DNA from: Darksidea phi
Taxonomy: Eukaryota > Ascomycota > Dothideomycetes > Pleosporales > Lentitheciaceae
NCBI GenBank assembly: GCA_030770425.1
Contig: JASJFT010000168.1
Coordinates: forward strand, 38,987-102,986
Reading direction: 5' to 3'
DNA length: 64,000 nt
Shown piece after piece: positions 44,889-56,989 of the stretch; position 1 is the first letter of the stretch, and each line of letters begins with the position of its first letter. The notes beneath the pieces are model-generated. The model was not told the DNA's origin, did no database searches, and saw nothing but the letters and a program-made list of their open reading frames with translations. The position numbers were made by a program, and so were the translations under genes.

Positions 44889-45441
44889 ATGGCTGATTCC
44901 CAGGTTACCTTGCGCACGCGCAAGTTCATCCGCAACCCCCTCCTCGGTCGCCGTCAGATGGTTGTGTAAGTGCAGGAACAATCTCGAGATCGGGAAGGGG
45001 ACATGGCGGGGAATGAGTCTAATGGGCATCCAGCGACGTCCTCCACCCAAACCGACCCAACGTCTCCAAGGACGAACTCCGCAGCAAGCTCGGCGAGCTC
45101 TACAAGGCGAAGAAGGACGATGTCTCAGTCTTCGGCTTCAAGACACACTATGGTGGCGGCAAGAGTACTGGCTTCGCGCTTATCTACGACAGCCCTGAGG
45201 CGATGAAGAAGTTCGAGCCCCACTACAGGCTTGTGCGGTACGGCATGGCATCCAAGATTGAGAAGGCCAGCAGGCAGCAGCGTACGTCACCCTTCAGCGC
45301 ACTATACATATTTGGAGAGAGGACCTGGTGCGGTAGAGGATGCATACTGACGGTCTCGCAGGCAAGCAGCGCAAGAACAGGGCGAAGGAGTTCCGGGGTA
45401 CGGCCAAGACCAAGGGTGGTGCGAAGAAGGACAAGAAATAA
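44889..45441 (+). CDS. RPS24: 40S ribosomal protein eS24
   Basis: Small-subunit ribosomal protein. Exons 44889-44965, 45034-45281 and 45362-45441 (introns 68 and 80 nt) give 134 aa, the usual length. Hallmarks are [72 protein letters not shown] and the basic [10 protein letters not shown] tail ending in KKDKK. Both introns interrupt codons (GT|C and C|GC), and the joins give exact family sequence. Certain identification. Confidence 0.97.
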
Positions 45442-46020
45442 GCGGGTGCGCGGTGATGGTCAGGATGGATTTGGTTCTCTGGTTCGGGTGGTACACCATG
45501 GACATGGAGTTGTAGTGGGCATAATCATCGTGTACATTTACGACGAATGCCTGAAAAACTCTTGCACTGGGCCGGCAAGATGGAATGGCGTTTGAGATCT
45601 CATGTCAGTCAGCTAACCATCAATGCATATCATGGACCTTCCATTTCCTTCTGCAAAGTCGAGTTTTGCCACAGGCGATGACCATCATGGATCTTTCGTG
45701 GGCTTATGGGTACGTTCGCTACCGACCCCGGAGAAGTATAGAGTGCTTCGGCACGAATTCAAATCTCACTGCAAGATCAATGCATACCAATCTCTCAACC
45801 AACCGGCCCCTCCTATTACCACTCGGGTTTAGATTCCTTCCTCTAGCTCGATAATTCAAGCAAAGAAACGAGCTGGTGCTCGGTTTACATGGGTAACATG
45901 GAATGGCACTTAATCGGGACCTTCTGCTCGGCCCACGATAGTCCGTAGCATCAGGCCCCCTTCTGCAATTGGCTACGTCTCATGCCTTTTGAAATGTTTA
46001 TTGCATTATCACAGTATTCT
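45442..46020. other. intergenic, convergent 3' ends
   Basis: About 580 bp between RPS24 and the convergent SWC2 gene. No gene seen. Confidence 0.6.
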
Positions 46021-48042
46021 TCAAGAAGCTACCATCTCCTCCGTCTTAACCACATCCACCGTCACCCCATCCCTAGGTGCGGCATCCATACTTGGTGTAT
46101 CAACCACCACTGTCTGTACTTGCGACTCAACAACGGGCTTCGACACCTTCCTCTCCATTTCCAAAAACCGTCTCGGCACCCCGTTGGCCGGTTTTGTGCC
46201 CAAAAATCCCTTTCCCTTACTCTCCATCGGTTTCGCCCGCCCCCCTACATAACACCCCAACTCGCTACACCACACAAAGCCTCCACCCACCACACCTCTC
46301 AGCACACCAAAAGCCCTGCTATCTCGGTACGCGATGCCCGTTTCGGGGTCGCGATAGCGCGCCTCTCTGTTGCTGACAGCGCAGAGTTCCTTTTTCGAGC
46401 GGGCTAGTGCTTCGCGCTCTTTCTTAGTCTTAGGCGCATTGAGCATGGTGGATATGAAGGCTGATGCGTCGGTGGTGGACCAGCCAAATAGGACAGTTGA
46501 GATTTGGACGAGTGCTGCGCGGTCTTTTTCTTTGAGGAGGGAGGCTGTTGTTTTGAGGCGGGTAGATGCAGGGGTAGAGTCAAGATCTGGGAATGAATAG
46601 AGGATGAGAAGATTGCGCAGCGCGCGACGGATCGTCTTGCGACGAGGCGGTGGTGGGGGTTTCTGGACTTGTGAAACGAGGTTCGCGGGGGAAATGCTGT
46701 CTTGAGTGAGGAGGGGCTGGGATTGGGAGAAGGGTTGGGTAGTCTGGATGAAAGGGTTCGGAGGAAGCTCTGGCTGTGAGTGTTGAGAAGGAGGCCACTG
46801 CTGTAAGGGTTGGTGATCCGTTTGTTGGCTTGGTTGTGCATACTGTTCCATTCCGAAGAGGAAGGCGTTGGAGTACTCGGGAGGCGCAAACATGATGCTT
46901 CCCGGATTCGAGATATTGTGTGAGTCCATAGACACGTCTTGACCTGCACCATGCGATCGCGAGGCTAGAGGTTGAGATTGCGACACTGAGGTCAACGATG
47001 GGCCCTGAGTAGTCTGAGGTTGATCGTCCAGACCGGGCAGCGGTTGTGCGTGATCAAGCCCCATTTGCTCTGTAGAGCCAGATTGAGTGCCTTGAGGTGC
47101 CGAAGAAGGGGTCTCCTTGTTGAGTTTCTCCTCTAACTGCTCGAGCGGGGGCGCATCTTTCCCCGTGTACTTGATCTTGTCATCTACCCAGATGGCGGGG
47201 CCGCTATAGAAGCGAATGAATGGGCCGTCGATGAGACGGTTCTTGAGTGCATCAAGCTTGGCCTGCCGCTCGGCAGCTCTCTGCTCCTCAAGCTCCTCCC
47301 AGCGATGCAAGCTCTTGCTATTGATCCTCTCCAGTCGAGCGGCCTCTGCTAGACGCTCTGCCTGGGTCAGTGGTTTCGGCTCGTCTTTGGCCTTGCGCGC
47401 CTCAGCGGCCTTCATCATCGCTAGAGTATCATCTCGCCTCCTGTCCTTCTCCTTGAGCTTGGCTAGGGTGGTCTCCTTGTTTGCCACTGTCTGCCGCCGT
47501 GATGATGTTCTTACGGGCCCATCGTCTTCAGTGGGTATCCAAGATGCCCTCTCGGACTTCTTCTTCGGTCGCGGCGGAGCTGCAGGCGAATGTGTAGTAG
47601 GGACATCGAGCTTGACCCTCTTGCGTGAGGTGGCCGCAAGGCGCGCGGCGAATGGGTTGGCAGCAGTTTTGCGCTTCTTGATGCGCTCTTGTCGCTCTGC
47701 CTTCTGGAACTCCTTCTCGCCGGCTTCCTCGTCGCCATCCTCGTCGCCCTCTTCCGAGGAGGACGAGTCCAGGTTATAGTCATCCTGCTCATTCGCCTCG
47801 TCACCCACGAATTCTTCTTCGTTGGCGACTTCCTCCCATTCTTCACCCCACTCTTCTTCCTCGGCAGACTTGGCCAGCAGCGTGGACATGCGGTTGCCCG
47901 CGTTTGATCTCCGCGCGCGCGAAACCACCATAAGGTCGGCTGGCGCCACTCCTGCGCTTTCGCCGTCCGACGCCGATGGTTCCTCATCGCGATCAGATGG
48001 CAGGCGGTCGTCCGCGTCCATTCGCTCCATCGGGTCCGACAT
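46021..48042 (-). CDS. SWC2: Swc2/YL1 subunit of the SWR1 remodelling complex
   Basis: Chromatin-remodelling subunit (Vps72/YL1 in animals) that binds H2A.Z-H2B and promotes H2A.Z deposition in the nucleus. Single exon, 673 aa. The N-terminal YL1 region has RSNAGNRMSTLL, then a strongly acidic stretch with EEEFVGDE and the conserved basic RKRVKLD area. A Glu/Lys/Arg helix with LERINSKSLHRWEELE follows, and then IRFYSGP. A long Gln/Pro/Ser-rich insert spans about 310-475. The YL1_C signature lies near 565-600 (CAVSNREARYRDPETGIAY and a short LRGVV helix). Length is typical of filamentous fungi. The start ATG is directly after short leader and matches the MSDP-type N-terminus. Firm. Confidence 0.93.
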   Translation of the reverse strand: MSDPMERMDADDRLPSDRDEEPSASDGESAGVAPADLMVVSRARRSNAGNRMSTLLAKSAEEEEWGEEWEEVANEEEFVGDEANEQDDYNLDSSSSEEGDEDGDEEAGEKEFQKAERQERIKKRKTAANPFAARLAATSRKRVKLDVPTTHSPAAPPRPKKKSERASWIPTEDDGPVRTSSRRQTVANKETTLAKLKEKDRRRDDTLAMMKAAEARKAKDEPKPLTQAERLAEAARLERINSKSLHRWEELEEQRAAERQAKLDALKNRLIDGPFIRFYSGPAIWVDDKIKYTGKDAPPLEQLEEKLNKETPSSAPQGTQSGSTEQMGLDHAQPLPGLDDQPQTTQGPSLTSVSQSQPLASRSHGAGQDVSMDSHNISNPGSIMFAPPEYSNAFLFGMEQYAQPSQQTDHQPLQQWPPSQHSQPELPPNPFIQTTQPFSQSQPLLTQDSISPANLVSQVQKPPPPPRRKTIRRALRNLLILYSFPDLDSTPASTRLKTTASLLKEKDRAALVQISTVLFGWSTTDASAFISTMLNAPKTKKEREALARSKKELCAVSNREARYRDPETGIAYRDSRAFGVLRGVVGGGFVWCSELGCYVGGRAKPMESKGKGFLGTKPANGVPRRFLEMERKVSKPVVESQVQTVVVDTPSMDAAPRDGVTVDVVKTEEMVAS

Positions 48043-49921
48043 GGTGTTGGCGACGGTTGACGGGCGACGGTTGACGGACGACGGGCGCGTCGGGTCGCGG
48101 TCTGGGAAGGTCTACGCGGCGGCGACGGTCCTGAAGCAAAGCGAGCCTCCTGTGCCTGGATACGGCTGCGAAGACAGGTTCAAGTCTTCCAGAAGGATTC
48201 CATACAGGGGCAGGATCATGCGTGATGGTGTGCAGTCAGCGTTGATGCCTGTACGGGGGCGCGACAGAGCTACGGGAGTCGAGCGGGCTGGGGCGTTTCA
48301 TGCCATGGGCAGATAGCGTGAGCAGTGAAGCAGTTGAGCGGAATGCTAGCGCGGGAGACTACGAAAGGTCCACACGCACGCACCGCCATGCTGACGAAGG
48401 CGATGCAGCCGTGCAGCCATGCAGATCGCTGGGCCGAGCTGCAGCAGCTCTGGATGGAGAATCCTCCAGCATATGAAACTTAGCGCCACCCAGATAGACA
48501 AGGCCTGCGGGTAGGGTTTCCATCACGGACGCTGAACGCGCTGCATGCACCTGTACTGTGGTACATCCTCGGGCTCCACCGTGGGCATGCTGGCATAAAG
48601 CCGCATGCCTCCACAGCTTCGACAGCTCCACACGGGCACGTTCGACGCTCTGAGAACGGAGGTCCTGGGAAGAGGGTCAAACGCTCCGAGGAGACGAACT
48701 TGCTCTGTTTCATTGCCTCTGTCGGCAGTGTTGGTATGCGGATGGACACGCTGCACGGCGAAAGCTGCCTCGAGATGCACTCCGCCCTCGGCTGGGCGAG
48801 CACTCGAGCATAGCATCGGGGAACAAACCGCCATGCTGCTCTATACAAGCCAGCTGGATGCAATCAAGACCAAGTTTAGCAGCGGCCAGCCAATGGCAGT
48901 GCCCCCCCCAAGGGGAGCAGCGAGAGCCCACGTCAGATGGCTTGCTCGACGCGCCTCCTCGCGAGTTTCATCTTCGTAGTTGCGGAGACAAGGCGCTCCT
49001 AGGGCGCTGCCGTCTGGCCAGTCACGGCGGCGCTGAGCATGGCTGGCCCCTTTCGCAAGAGTGCGCGCTGCTGTGTAATGGTAAAAGAACAGATATCAGG
49101 CGTCTCTTGTGGCCAACGGCACATTCACATCGCTGGATTCCACTGCTTCGCCCTTGTTTTCTGGTTGCCGTGGTCCGTGGAGCAAGCGGGCACGTTTTTG
49201 ACGACTCGGTCCCTGACACCTTAGCGAAGCACCAAACGTGCATCCGCCTTCCACCTCACCTCTCCCTCCTCTTCATTATCTCTTTCCGCCGCCGGTATCT
49301 ACATCGGAGCCCATGAGCGAAAGTGTCTAATCGCGCATTTGCTTAATCTTCCATTCTCCAAGCTGCGTCCGTGGCTTGTCTATTCTCCCCTGCCGTATCA
49401 TAATCAGTCTCCTCGTCCGCCGTCAACGACGCTGCTCGCGACATATCCGAGTTTCATCATTCCTTCACTCCGCTACAATCGCTTGCGTTGAGCGCGCGCG
49501 CATCTCGTTCATCGTCCCGTTCACGTTCTCGTTCACCTTGACCTTCACCGCCGTTGGCCCGCGCCCCCGTCGAGGTTCGCACGACCTTCGCCGCGAACTG
49601 CTGCAGTCCTCGAAAGAGCTGCCCTCAACCGCACGTTTTGACGGCTACTGACCGCTCCTCAGCTTCCAGCATCCTCCAAACAGCACCTCGTCCGCAGGCC
49701 TGGATTGAAGCGTCAGTCAGTACTGTCCAGCCCCGAGGAGCCACAGGCACAACCTGTAACTGAGTCCCGGTCTTGCTGGCAGCCAATCCTTCGCCTCACG
49801 CTCCTTTGGCCGGCACCACCCCGCGTTCGCCTTTACCCTGGTTTTGGTAAACGAGAGTCTCGACGACCGTCTTTCCTCTCCACTAGACGAACCGCAGTAA
49901 AGACAGGGTCCGTAATACCTA
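48043..49921. other. divergent intergenic region / long leader
   Basis: About 1.9 kb, GC-rich, between SWC2 and the PUF gene. Frames of up to 150 codons near 48860-49320 have no family resemblance. From about 49300 the sequence is strongly pyrimidine-rich and is probably a long 5' UTR of the PUF gene, which is common for RNA-binding regulators. No other gene recognised. Confidence 0.5.
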
Positions 49922-52900
49922 ATGGCTCCCTCGACCCGCCCGGAGCATCACATCAACCTCAACTACATACCCCAGCTCACCTCGCAGGCTCCGCCGTCTG
50001 CATCTTCCACCTCCTCCACCTCGCCCGGCGAGCCTCCGTCCTCTGGCGGCTCGATCCGCTTCCCAATGCCGACTGCGAGCACCTCAAACCCGCTGGCCAA
50101 CGCCGCTCAAGGTGTCAGGCTGGGTGCAGGGTCCCCTTCGCATGAATATGGCGGCAGACTATACTCTAAACGGTGTGTCGCATCCTGAAACAAGCGTCAT
50201 CGGATTTTGGCTAACGTCCGACCACAGGGCACGCGAGATTCAAGCTCAAGAAGGGCTCGCTCCACAGATGTGGGGACCGCCCACAAGCGGTAACTCGACA
50301 CCTCTGCGTGAGACCATCCCAGAGTCGCCAAACGGCGAGAGCTTCCCTGACTTCAACCAAGCTATGCCAGAAACCACGTCAGCTACCCAGACGTCTACCC
50401 GCCGCGCCCGCGCTGGCACGTTGCCCTCACGGTTCTCTCCCTCGGCAGCTCCAGGAGGCCTGATGTCTGCTTCATCCCTCCTTCCGAAGTCCTCTCGGCC
50501 CACCCCGTCGACCAGTCCGTTCAAGCCGGGTCCGGGTACGCCTACGGAGAACACTGGCTTCTCTGCTCAGGGCTCCGTCAACGCTGCTGCCAAGTCTGCG
50601 CTGCTCTCTCGTCTGAGGGCGGGCTCAATGCCTCAGCGACCCGGCTTCTTACCGCCCGCTACCTCTCCCTTTGGGAACTCCATCTTCTCTACGGGATGGG
50701 TCAGCAACCGTGATCGTAGCAGCACGCTACAGAGCATTGCATCTATGGGGTCTAATGGACCAGGCTCGCCTGTTTCTTCGTTCTCTCGGGATTCACTCGC
50801 TGACACTGATGTGAAGACACTAGACTACCTTGGCCTCGTCGATACCCCGCAGCCCGCTCGCGCAACCCTTGCTCCGTCCGACATCGAACTCCTTCTGGAG
50901 GGTCAGAGGAATGCATTCAACCAGAACACGACCGCCTCCGCCAACCGTTTCCGCTCATACTCGGTCAATGCAAAGGAGAAGTACGCTGATGAGGAAGATG
51001 AGCTCGACCAGGCTGCATATGGCAGCTACAGCGGATCTATGACCCCGGCCGAAGCCAGCGCTTATGCCATCCACGAAGCTGTGCGACAACACAATCTCGA
51101 AGTGCAGGCCTTTGCCAGCTTCGCCAGTGCCAGTGCGACCCGTCCTCGTGCACGCACTGCGGGTGTGCTCGATTCGCCGTCGCAGCGCATGATGCGCAAC
51201 TATCTCCCCACTTCGTCTCGCCTAGATAGCAGCCTCACCGCTGCTGACTTGACCGAAGATGCGGAATATAGCCTGACTGAAGCTGTCAAGAGCCTCCAAC
51301 TGGGCGGCAAGCCGAGCTCCAATCTTGGAGATGACACTCTGGAAGGTCCCACACGAGCCTTGTGGCTGGGCAACATTCCTTCCTCTACGACTGTCTCCTC
51401 ATTGAATGTCATCTTCAATGCCTACGGCCCCATTGAGTCCACCCGCGTTCTGACTCACAAGAACTGCGGGTTTGTCAACTTCGAGAACCTGGACAGCGCA
51501 ATTCAGGCCAAGTCGCAGCTCAACGGCAAGGAGATATTCCCTGGTGCGGGCCCTGTTCGAATTGGCTACGCCAAAGTCCCGAGTGCGGCAGCTACCCCTG
51601 GCCACAATGGTCTCTTCCCCTCGCCAAGCCCAGACCCACTCTCCAAAGCACAAGCAGAAGGCACCACTGTGTCAGCTAGCAACGTGAAGGCCAACGGCAC
51701 CCGCACCGACACTGCCAATGCCCCTCTGACCACACCTGAGCTGGATGACATCCGCGGCGATATCGTCCAGATTGTAAAAGAACTTGGCGCGACGGACGAG
51801 GAGCAACTGAGGATATCTGCCCAGGTCGAGCACACTGTTCAAAACAACAATTATGTGTCTGAGATTCCTCCCATCGAAGAGCCCAACCACACCCGTGTTC
51901 ACGATGCCCCGCGCCTGCGCGAGATTCGTAAGCGTATCGACAACAATTCGTGCTCGCAGGCTGAGATTGAGGAGATTGCCATGACGATGCTGCCCGAAAT
52001 TGCTGAGTTGTCGTCCGATTATCTTGGGAACACTGTTGTTCAAAAACTCTTCGAATATTGCTCGGAGCCTACAAAGGAGGCTATGTTGCGAGAGATCGCA
52101 CCTCACCTCGCCAAGATTGGCGTCCACAAGAACGGTACATGGGCTGCGCAGAAAATTATCGATGTCGCTCGAACACCGGTTCTGCAGAAGATGATCGTTG
52201 ACGCCATTCAACCATATGCGATGGCGCTTTTCCTTGACCAATTTGGCAACTACGTCATGCAAGGATGTCTACGATACTCGGCTCCTCTCAACAACTTCAT
52301 CTTCGATGTCATGCTCAGCCGTCTTTGGGACCTCGCCCAGGGTCGGTTTGGTGCTCGGGCTATGCGAGCTTGCCTGGAAAGCCACTATGCCACCAAGGAT
52401 CAGCAGCGCATGGTTGCGGCTACTATCGCACTGCATAGTGTCCAGCTCGCCACCAACGCGAATGGTGCCCTGCTTCTAACCTGGTTCCTTGACACTTGCA
52501 CGTTTCCTAGGAGGCGTACTGTCCTGGCTCCGCGCCTGGTTCCCCACATTGTGCATCTGTGCACTCACAAAGTCGCTTACCTCACTGTGCTCAAGATCAT
52601 CAACCAGCGAAACGAGCCAGAAGCTCGCGATACCATCCTCCAAGCGCTCTTCTTCTCGCCGAACGATCAGGTTCTAGAAGATATTCTCGTGGATCAGAAC
52701 TGTGGCGCCACTTTGATCTTCAAAGTGCTCACAACCCCTTTCTTCGACGAGAAGATTCGCGCAGACGTTGTGCAAAACGTGCGAAATGTGCTCCTTCGCA
52801 TCAAGGCGCAGCCTGCACAGGGATACAAGCGGTTGATGGATGAGGTCAACCTGTCGACTCGCGGTGGACCTAGCCACAGCGGCCAGCGTGACCATTCTGC

Positions 52901-53433
52901 CACCCGGCCGGCTTCTTCCAGGCAGAGCCCCGCGGTTTCGAATGCTGAGCCGAGGGCATTTTACCCTGGCGTTGCACCCGGCTTTGATCCCGTTGGTCTG
53001 CAACGTACCTCAAGCATGGATTCGAACGGCTTTGAACAATATCCTATGGGCGTAAGCGCACAAATGTACATGCCCAACATGCCAGCTATGACAGGCCAGC
53101 AACAGCTTCAGTACCAGCAGCTCCTGGCTGCGTCAAGGCCTGGCCCGTTCTATCCTCCGATGAATGGGTTCCAGCCCCCAGTTTCCGGCATGAACGTGTC
53201 ACCAGCCGCGGCTCCTGGGTTCAATGGCTCGCCAATGATGCAGCCTGCTGGCATGCAACAGGGTATGAGCCCTGTCATGGGTGGGCAGATGTATCCTTAT
53301 GGAATGTATGTTCCGCAGCAGCAACAGCAACAACAACAGCAGATGGCTGGAGGTGGTGGTCAGCGACGTGGAAGAGTCAGTCAGAGCTTTCTGGGACCGT
53401 CACACAAGATGCTAACAACCATCACAGAGATAA
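49922..53433 (+). CDS. JSN1: Jsn1/Puf2-type RRM-Pumilio RNA-binding protein
   Basis: Post-transcriptional regulator that binds mRNA 3' UTRs through a Pumilio-homology domain; yeast Jsn1 and Puf2 act on membrane-protein mRNAs. Exons 49922-50172, 50228-53375 and 53428-53433 give 1134 aa. The last exon is six bases (AGA TAA), reached through a 52-nt intron with a perfect TGCTAAC branch, and yields the ending QRRGRR. Reading through adds unrelated residues and stops at 53462. Domains: low-complexity N-terminus with GAGSPSHEYGGRLYSKR; RRM at about 460-535 (LWLGNIPSS, CGFVNFENLDSA); PUF repeats at about 665-950 (LGNTVVQKLFEY, NGTWAAQKII, FGNYVMQGCL, FGARAMRACLE); polyQ at about 1114-1123. Confidence 0.92.
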
Positions 53434-55124
53434 ACACGGCGTTCGCATACAACCATGATTGAGCGACATACCTCTTATGCAGCTCACATTTTTGTCATTC
53501 CACCGGGATAGACTCCATCTTAACTGTTTCCATGTTGCGAAGGAGCAAAAGTACTATTTTCTGTACATGAATGTTCAGGTACTCGAACCTGTTCCTACAC
53601 ATTTTGCCCAACAGCCGAATAGATATGACGCCACAACTACACAGCCGATCCAACATTGCATCACACATCTCGGCCACATTTTCCTTTTTTTTCTTTCAGA
53701 TTCTAGGTGCTCGCGCACCGGAGAAAGGGGAGCAGGCTACCTTGCATCTCTCATACTTTTTACGACCTTGCATGTTTCTTTCCTAGGCTGCCCTCTGTTC
53801 CTCTTCTCTCTGGCACACTCGTGGGAGTAACAGCACCACACACTCGCTTTCTAAGATTCTGGATTCCTTCCGGGCCTGGAGTTTCTTTCAGTGCGGTCGC
53901 GCTCTTGTTGTATGGCTAGCGAATGGCATACACATACCCTTTCTTGTATCTTACTTCGGCGATACGTCTCAGCACAATCCCTTTTCCATGACGGACTTGA
54001 ACCGGCAAGTCGGGTGGTGTGGTATAGTCACTCGCTTGGGTGCTGGGAGTCGGTCGGGATGTGGTGTCTTGGGATCTTTTTCTTGCGGCTTTGCGGGGTT
54101 CAAGAGATGGAAAGAGGCAACAGAGCTCGGACAGGAAAAAGTGCGGATGGCAAACGTCATGGCATGTTCTGGCATCTGGAAATTTTTCATTTGGAGGGAA
54201 ACACCTTTTCCTTTCTTCTCATCAAATGTTGTTCTTTCCCTTGTGTGGCAGATAGAATGGAATTCTCGCTCCTCGTTTTGGAGACGAGAATGCTAAACTA
54301 CATGGTTGAGCCTTTTGAGTGATGTGACTGACTATATGTGCCAGTTGTTACGACATGGGAAAATGCGTAAACTATCTATCCTCGTCGATTGTATGAATAA
54401 AGCTCGACAATCTATTCAGTCTAGGGAATAGACTACTCCGCCTAAGACACGCATCTATATCGAATCCAGTGAGCGCATCATTCACTACGTGCAGGACCCA
54501 CTGACCAAGGAAGGACTAACTACTTCATACAAATATATACTATATAGGCAAGATAGCATTCCTACTTACTTACCGTCCAGGTTGCTTCCTCGACTCTTAT
54601 CTGCATCCCCTCGCGAAAGTACTTTGATGAGTGTAGTAGAGAACGGGACGAGCAGATGGTGTGTCTTCGTCTTCGCGTAATTGATATCCATCAACCCACT
54701 GCATCAACACAATATAGGGACACGGTATAAAGCCTAACGTCCAAGGACCTCGGAACACAGATGACAACGGGACCATATGGAAAGGCTGGCGGATGTACAT
54801 ATCGATCATTTCACTGGACAGCGTCACGAAAGTAAAGCGCGTAATGATGAAGGGAAGAAAGCGAGCGGTAGATAGGGCTATCCCGTCCTTATCCTAATTG
54901 ATGAATCCCTGGGTATCATGATATGTCGCCGGTATCCTACGAAACGCCATCCTGCCCAGAATTCAAAAGAGTGAGCAAAAGTCCTTAGTATCCAACACAA
55001 GCTAAAGGCCATCTGGCTTCACGTCGCCATGTCAGAGGCGACGATAGCTATTACACACCGATGACTTTTTCGCCTAGCATTTCATCGGCCCTCAACAACC
55101 GACCGCACTACTAGTCGAATCCCA
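53434..55124. other. intergenic, convergent 3' ends
   Basis: About 1.7 kb between the convergent PUF and guanylyltransferase genes. Probably a long 3' UTR for the PUF gene (pyrimidine-rich to about 53960) plus spacer. A tRNA-like string near 53995 was rejected. No gene seen. Confidence 0.5.
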
Positions 55125-56411
55125 CTACCCATGAAATCCATTTGCTTCACTGATCTTTCGCTTCTTCGAGATCTCCGCTTGCTCGTGATGGAAGTGCGCC
55201 TCTCTCTTCCTCGCTTCCTCCGTCTTCTTCGCGTCCTCACTACGCAACCGCATGGTAGCCTCTCGGAATTTGCTCTCAGCGTTGCGCAAATCCGCCTCAG
55301 TAACAGGGTCCTGAATGCTCTCCAGCACGCTATCCACAGTAGTGACATGATTCGCGTCCGATTTATCGTCGCGCCAGCGGGGCGTGCCGTCGTCGTCTTT
55401 CTTGAACTTCCAACGCCCATCGGTGTCGCGGTAGCATTCGATAATGCGGCCGTCCAGTCGCTCGTTGAGCCCTTTCAGCATCTCCCATTCTGCCTCTGTG
55501 ACGGAGAGGTCGTGCTCGAAGGGCTGGTACTTGTTGTGGCCGTGGTAGACGAGGAGCAGGAAGCGGGTGGGCATAGCGTCGTAATCGGGTATGAGCCCGT
55601 CTTCGCCATCTTCTGGGTCGAACATAGGGAAATCGCCCAGCTTGAGCTTGAAATCAATCGTGTTTTCGTGAGGTGGCTTCCACTTAAGAATATGCTTGTC
55701 GGTACCGAAAACGTATGGTGTGTTCTTACACGTGAAAATGAGCCCGTCGTTTCCGTGCTTTAGATTCGGTAGTATGTTGTCGAATACGTGTGTGACGTGG
55801 TAGGCAGCATGGGCTTGCTTCTCCTTTACGAGAAAGGGATTGGATTGCGGGTTCTGCTTCAGCTTCTTCAGCTGGTAGGCCCAGGGCTTGAAGAGCTTCT
55901 CTTGCATGTAGCCTAGTCGCTTGTCCAGTGTCCTTGCCGTCATGTTCGTATTGTCTACTGCAAGACAATCAAACACGTAGAATATCAGCCTGCGTCCCTC
56001 GGGGTACAAATCGTTGACAAGCTCGCCATCCAGAATCGTACCATATAGGAACATGTGCTGTTGATCGGGATTCTGGTAGTAGGGAAACCGTAGGGGCGGC
56101 GTGACCTCGTAATAGTTGTTCTTGCGATCGATAAGGATGGTAACAGGCTCGGGGCCTGCCGGGGCATCACGCCAGTGCAGGAACAGCAGGCAGCGGATTC
56201 CATCCGTCTTTTCGCACATGAAGTACTCTGCGCGCTGGAGTTCGCTGATGTGCTCGCGCGCGAAGCTGACAGGTTGCGCGCCGGGAAAGCGCAGGTTGTC
56301 GCGTTCTAGGATGCTAGCGACTTCTGCTTTGAGCTCGTGGGCAACATCGGGGGGAATCTGGCGGCCGGGAATCTGCGGCGGCGCAGACGAGCCAGCGTGG
56401 GTGGACGCCAT
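55125..56411 (-). CDS. CEG1: mRNA capping guanylyltransferase (alpha subunit)
   Basis: Nuclear enzyme that transfers GMP from GTP to the 5' diphosphate end of nascent RNA polymerase II transcripts. Single exon, 428 aa, the usual fungal size. The active-site motif I KTDG has its lysine at residue 68. Motif III appears as GTILDGELV, motif IIIa as FYVFDCLAVD, motif IV as NDGLIFTCK, motif V as ILKWKPPHENTIDFKL, and an RIIECY strand leads into the OB fold. The C-terminal 60 residues are a charged helix (about 370-415) with a basic KKRK patch, probably a nuclear localisation signal. Acts with a separate RNA triphosphatase in fungi. Firm. Confidence 0.96.
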   Translation of the reverse strand: MASTHAGSSAPPQIPGRQIPPDVAHELKAEVASILERDNLRFPGAQPVSFAREHISELQRAEYFMCEKTDGIRCLLFLHWRDAPAGPEPVTILIDRKNNYYEVTPPLRFPYYQNPDQQHMFLYGTILDGELVNDLYPEGRRLIFYVFDCLAVDNTNMTARTLDKRLGYMQEKLFKPWAYQLKKLKQNPQSNPFLVKEKQAHAAYHVTHVFDNILPNLKHGNDGLIFTCKNTPYVFGTDKHILKWKPPHENTIDFKLKLGDFPMFDPEDGEDGLIPDYDAMPTRFLLLVYHGHNKYQPFEHDLSVTEAEWEMLKGLNERLDGRIIECYRDTDGRWKFKKDDDGTPRWRDDKSDANHVTTVDSVLESIQDPVTEADLRNAESKFREATMRLRSEDAKKTEEARKREAHFHHEQAEISKKRKISEANGFHG

Positions 56412-56989
56412 GGTGGTGTGGCTATGGTTGAGGATGCGGGGAGAACAAGGGCTGGTTGTGGTCGCCTATGCGGAAGATGCGATGTTTGGCCGCGCGCCAA
56501 GACCGCGGTTCATGCAGGTACCAATGCAATAATCCGCTAGAAGCTATCGGAGGTTGAAGAAGTTATGGGATAGAACGTGTGTGGTTGATTGACATGAGGT
56601 GCTGGGTCGAAGGGCCAACCTATATACCAACACTAGCGTTAACGCTATTACATACACAATCAATACCGTGGTTGCAGGGTGAAATATTGCAACCTGCAAC
56701 CAGAGCATTGCTCATGTCGGGTGTCCGCTAACAAAGATGATCGTCCCTCAACCGAGGAAACATACTTGCGAGCCCACGGCGGTCCCTTAGTAGGTAGTCG
56801 CGTTATTTTTATTGAATCTAATATACAGTTGATTATCGTGTATAAGGTGTGGGTAAGCACCTCTACTATTTCGTGCGGACCTTACTCCCACTGCGCAAAT
56901 TCAAAAAAATTATATAGTATACAGACACATACCCATTGAACAAAGATTCGTACAGCTGCTCGAAAGCGCCTTCATCGCCCAATCCACGC
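56412..56989. other. intergenic
   Basis: About 580 bp: promoter of the guanylyltransferase and 3' region of CBP3. No gene seen. Confidence 0.55.

Noticed and set aside
48605..49316. overlapping plus-strand frames of 124 and 152 codons
   Set aside because: GC-rich intergenic/leader sequence, open in several frames at once, no motifs.
50246..50554. 102-codon minus-strand frame
   Set aside because: Antisense to the disordered N-terminal part of the PUF protein.
53990..54010. minus-strand GGTTCAAGTCC resembling a tRNA T-loop
   Set aside because: Stem pairing is poor and no cloverleaf can be built around it.
55131..55763. 210-codon plus-strand frame
   Set aside because: Antisense to the mRNA guanylyltransferase gene, which has all its motifs intact.
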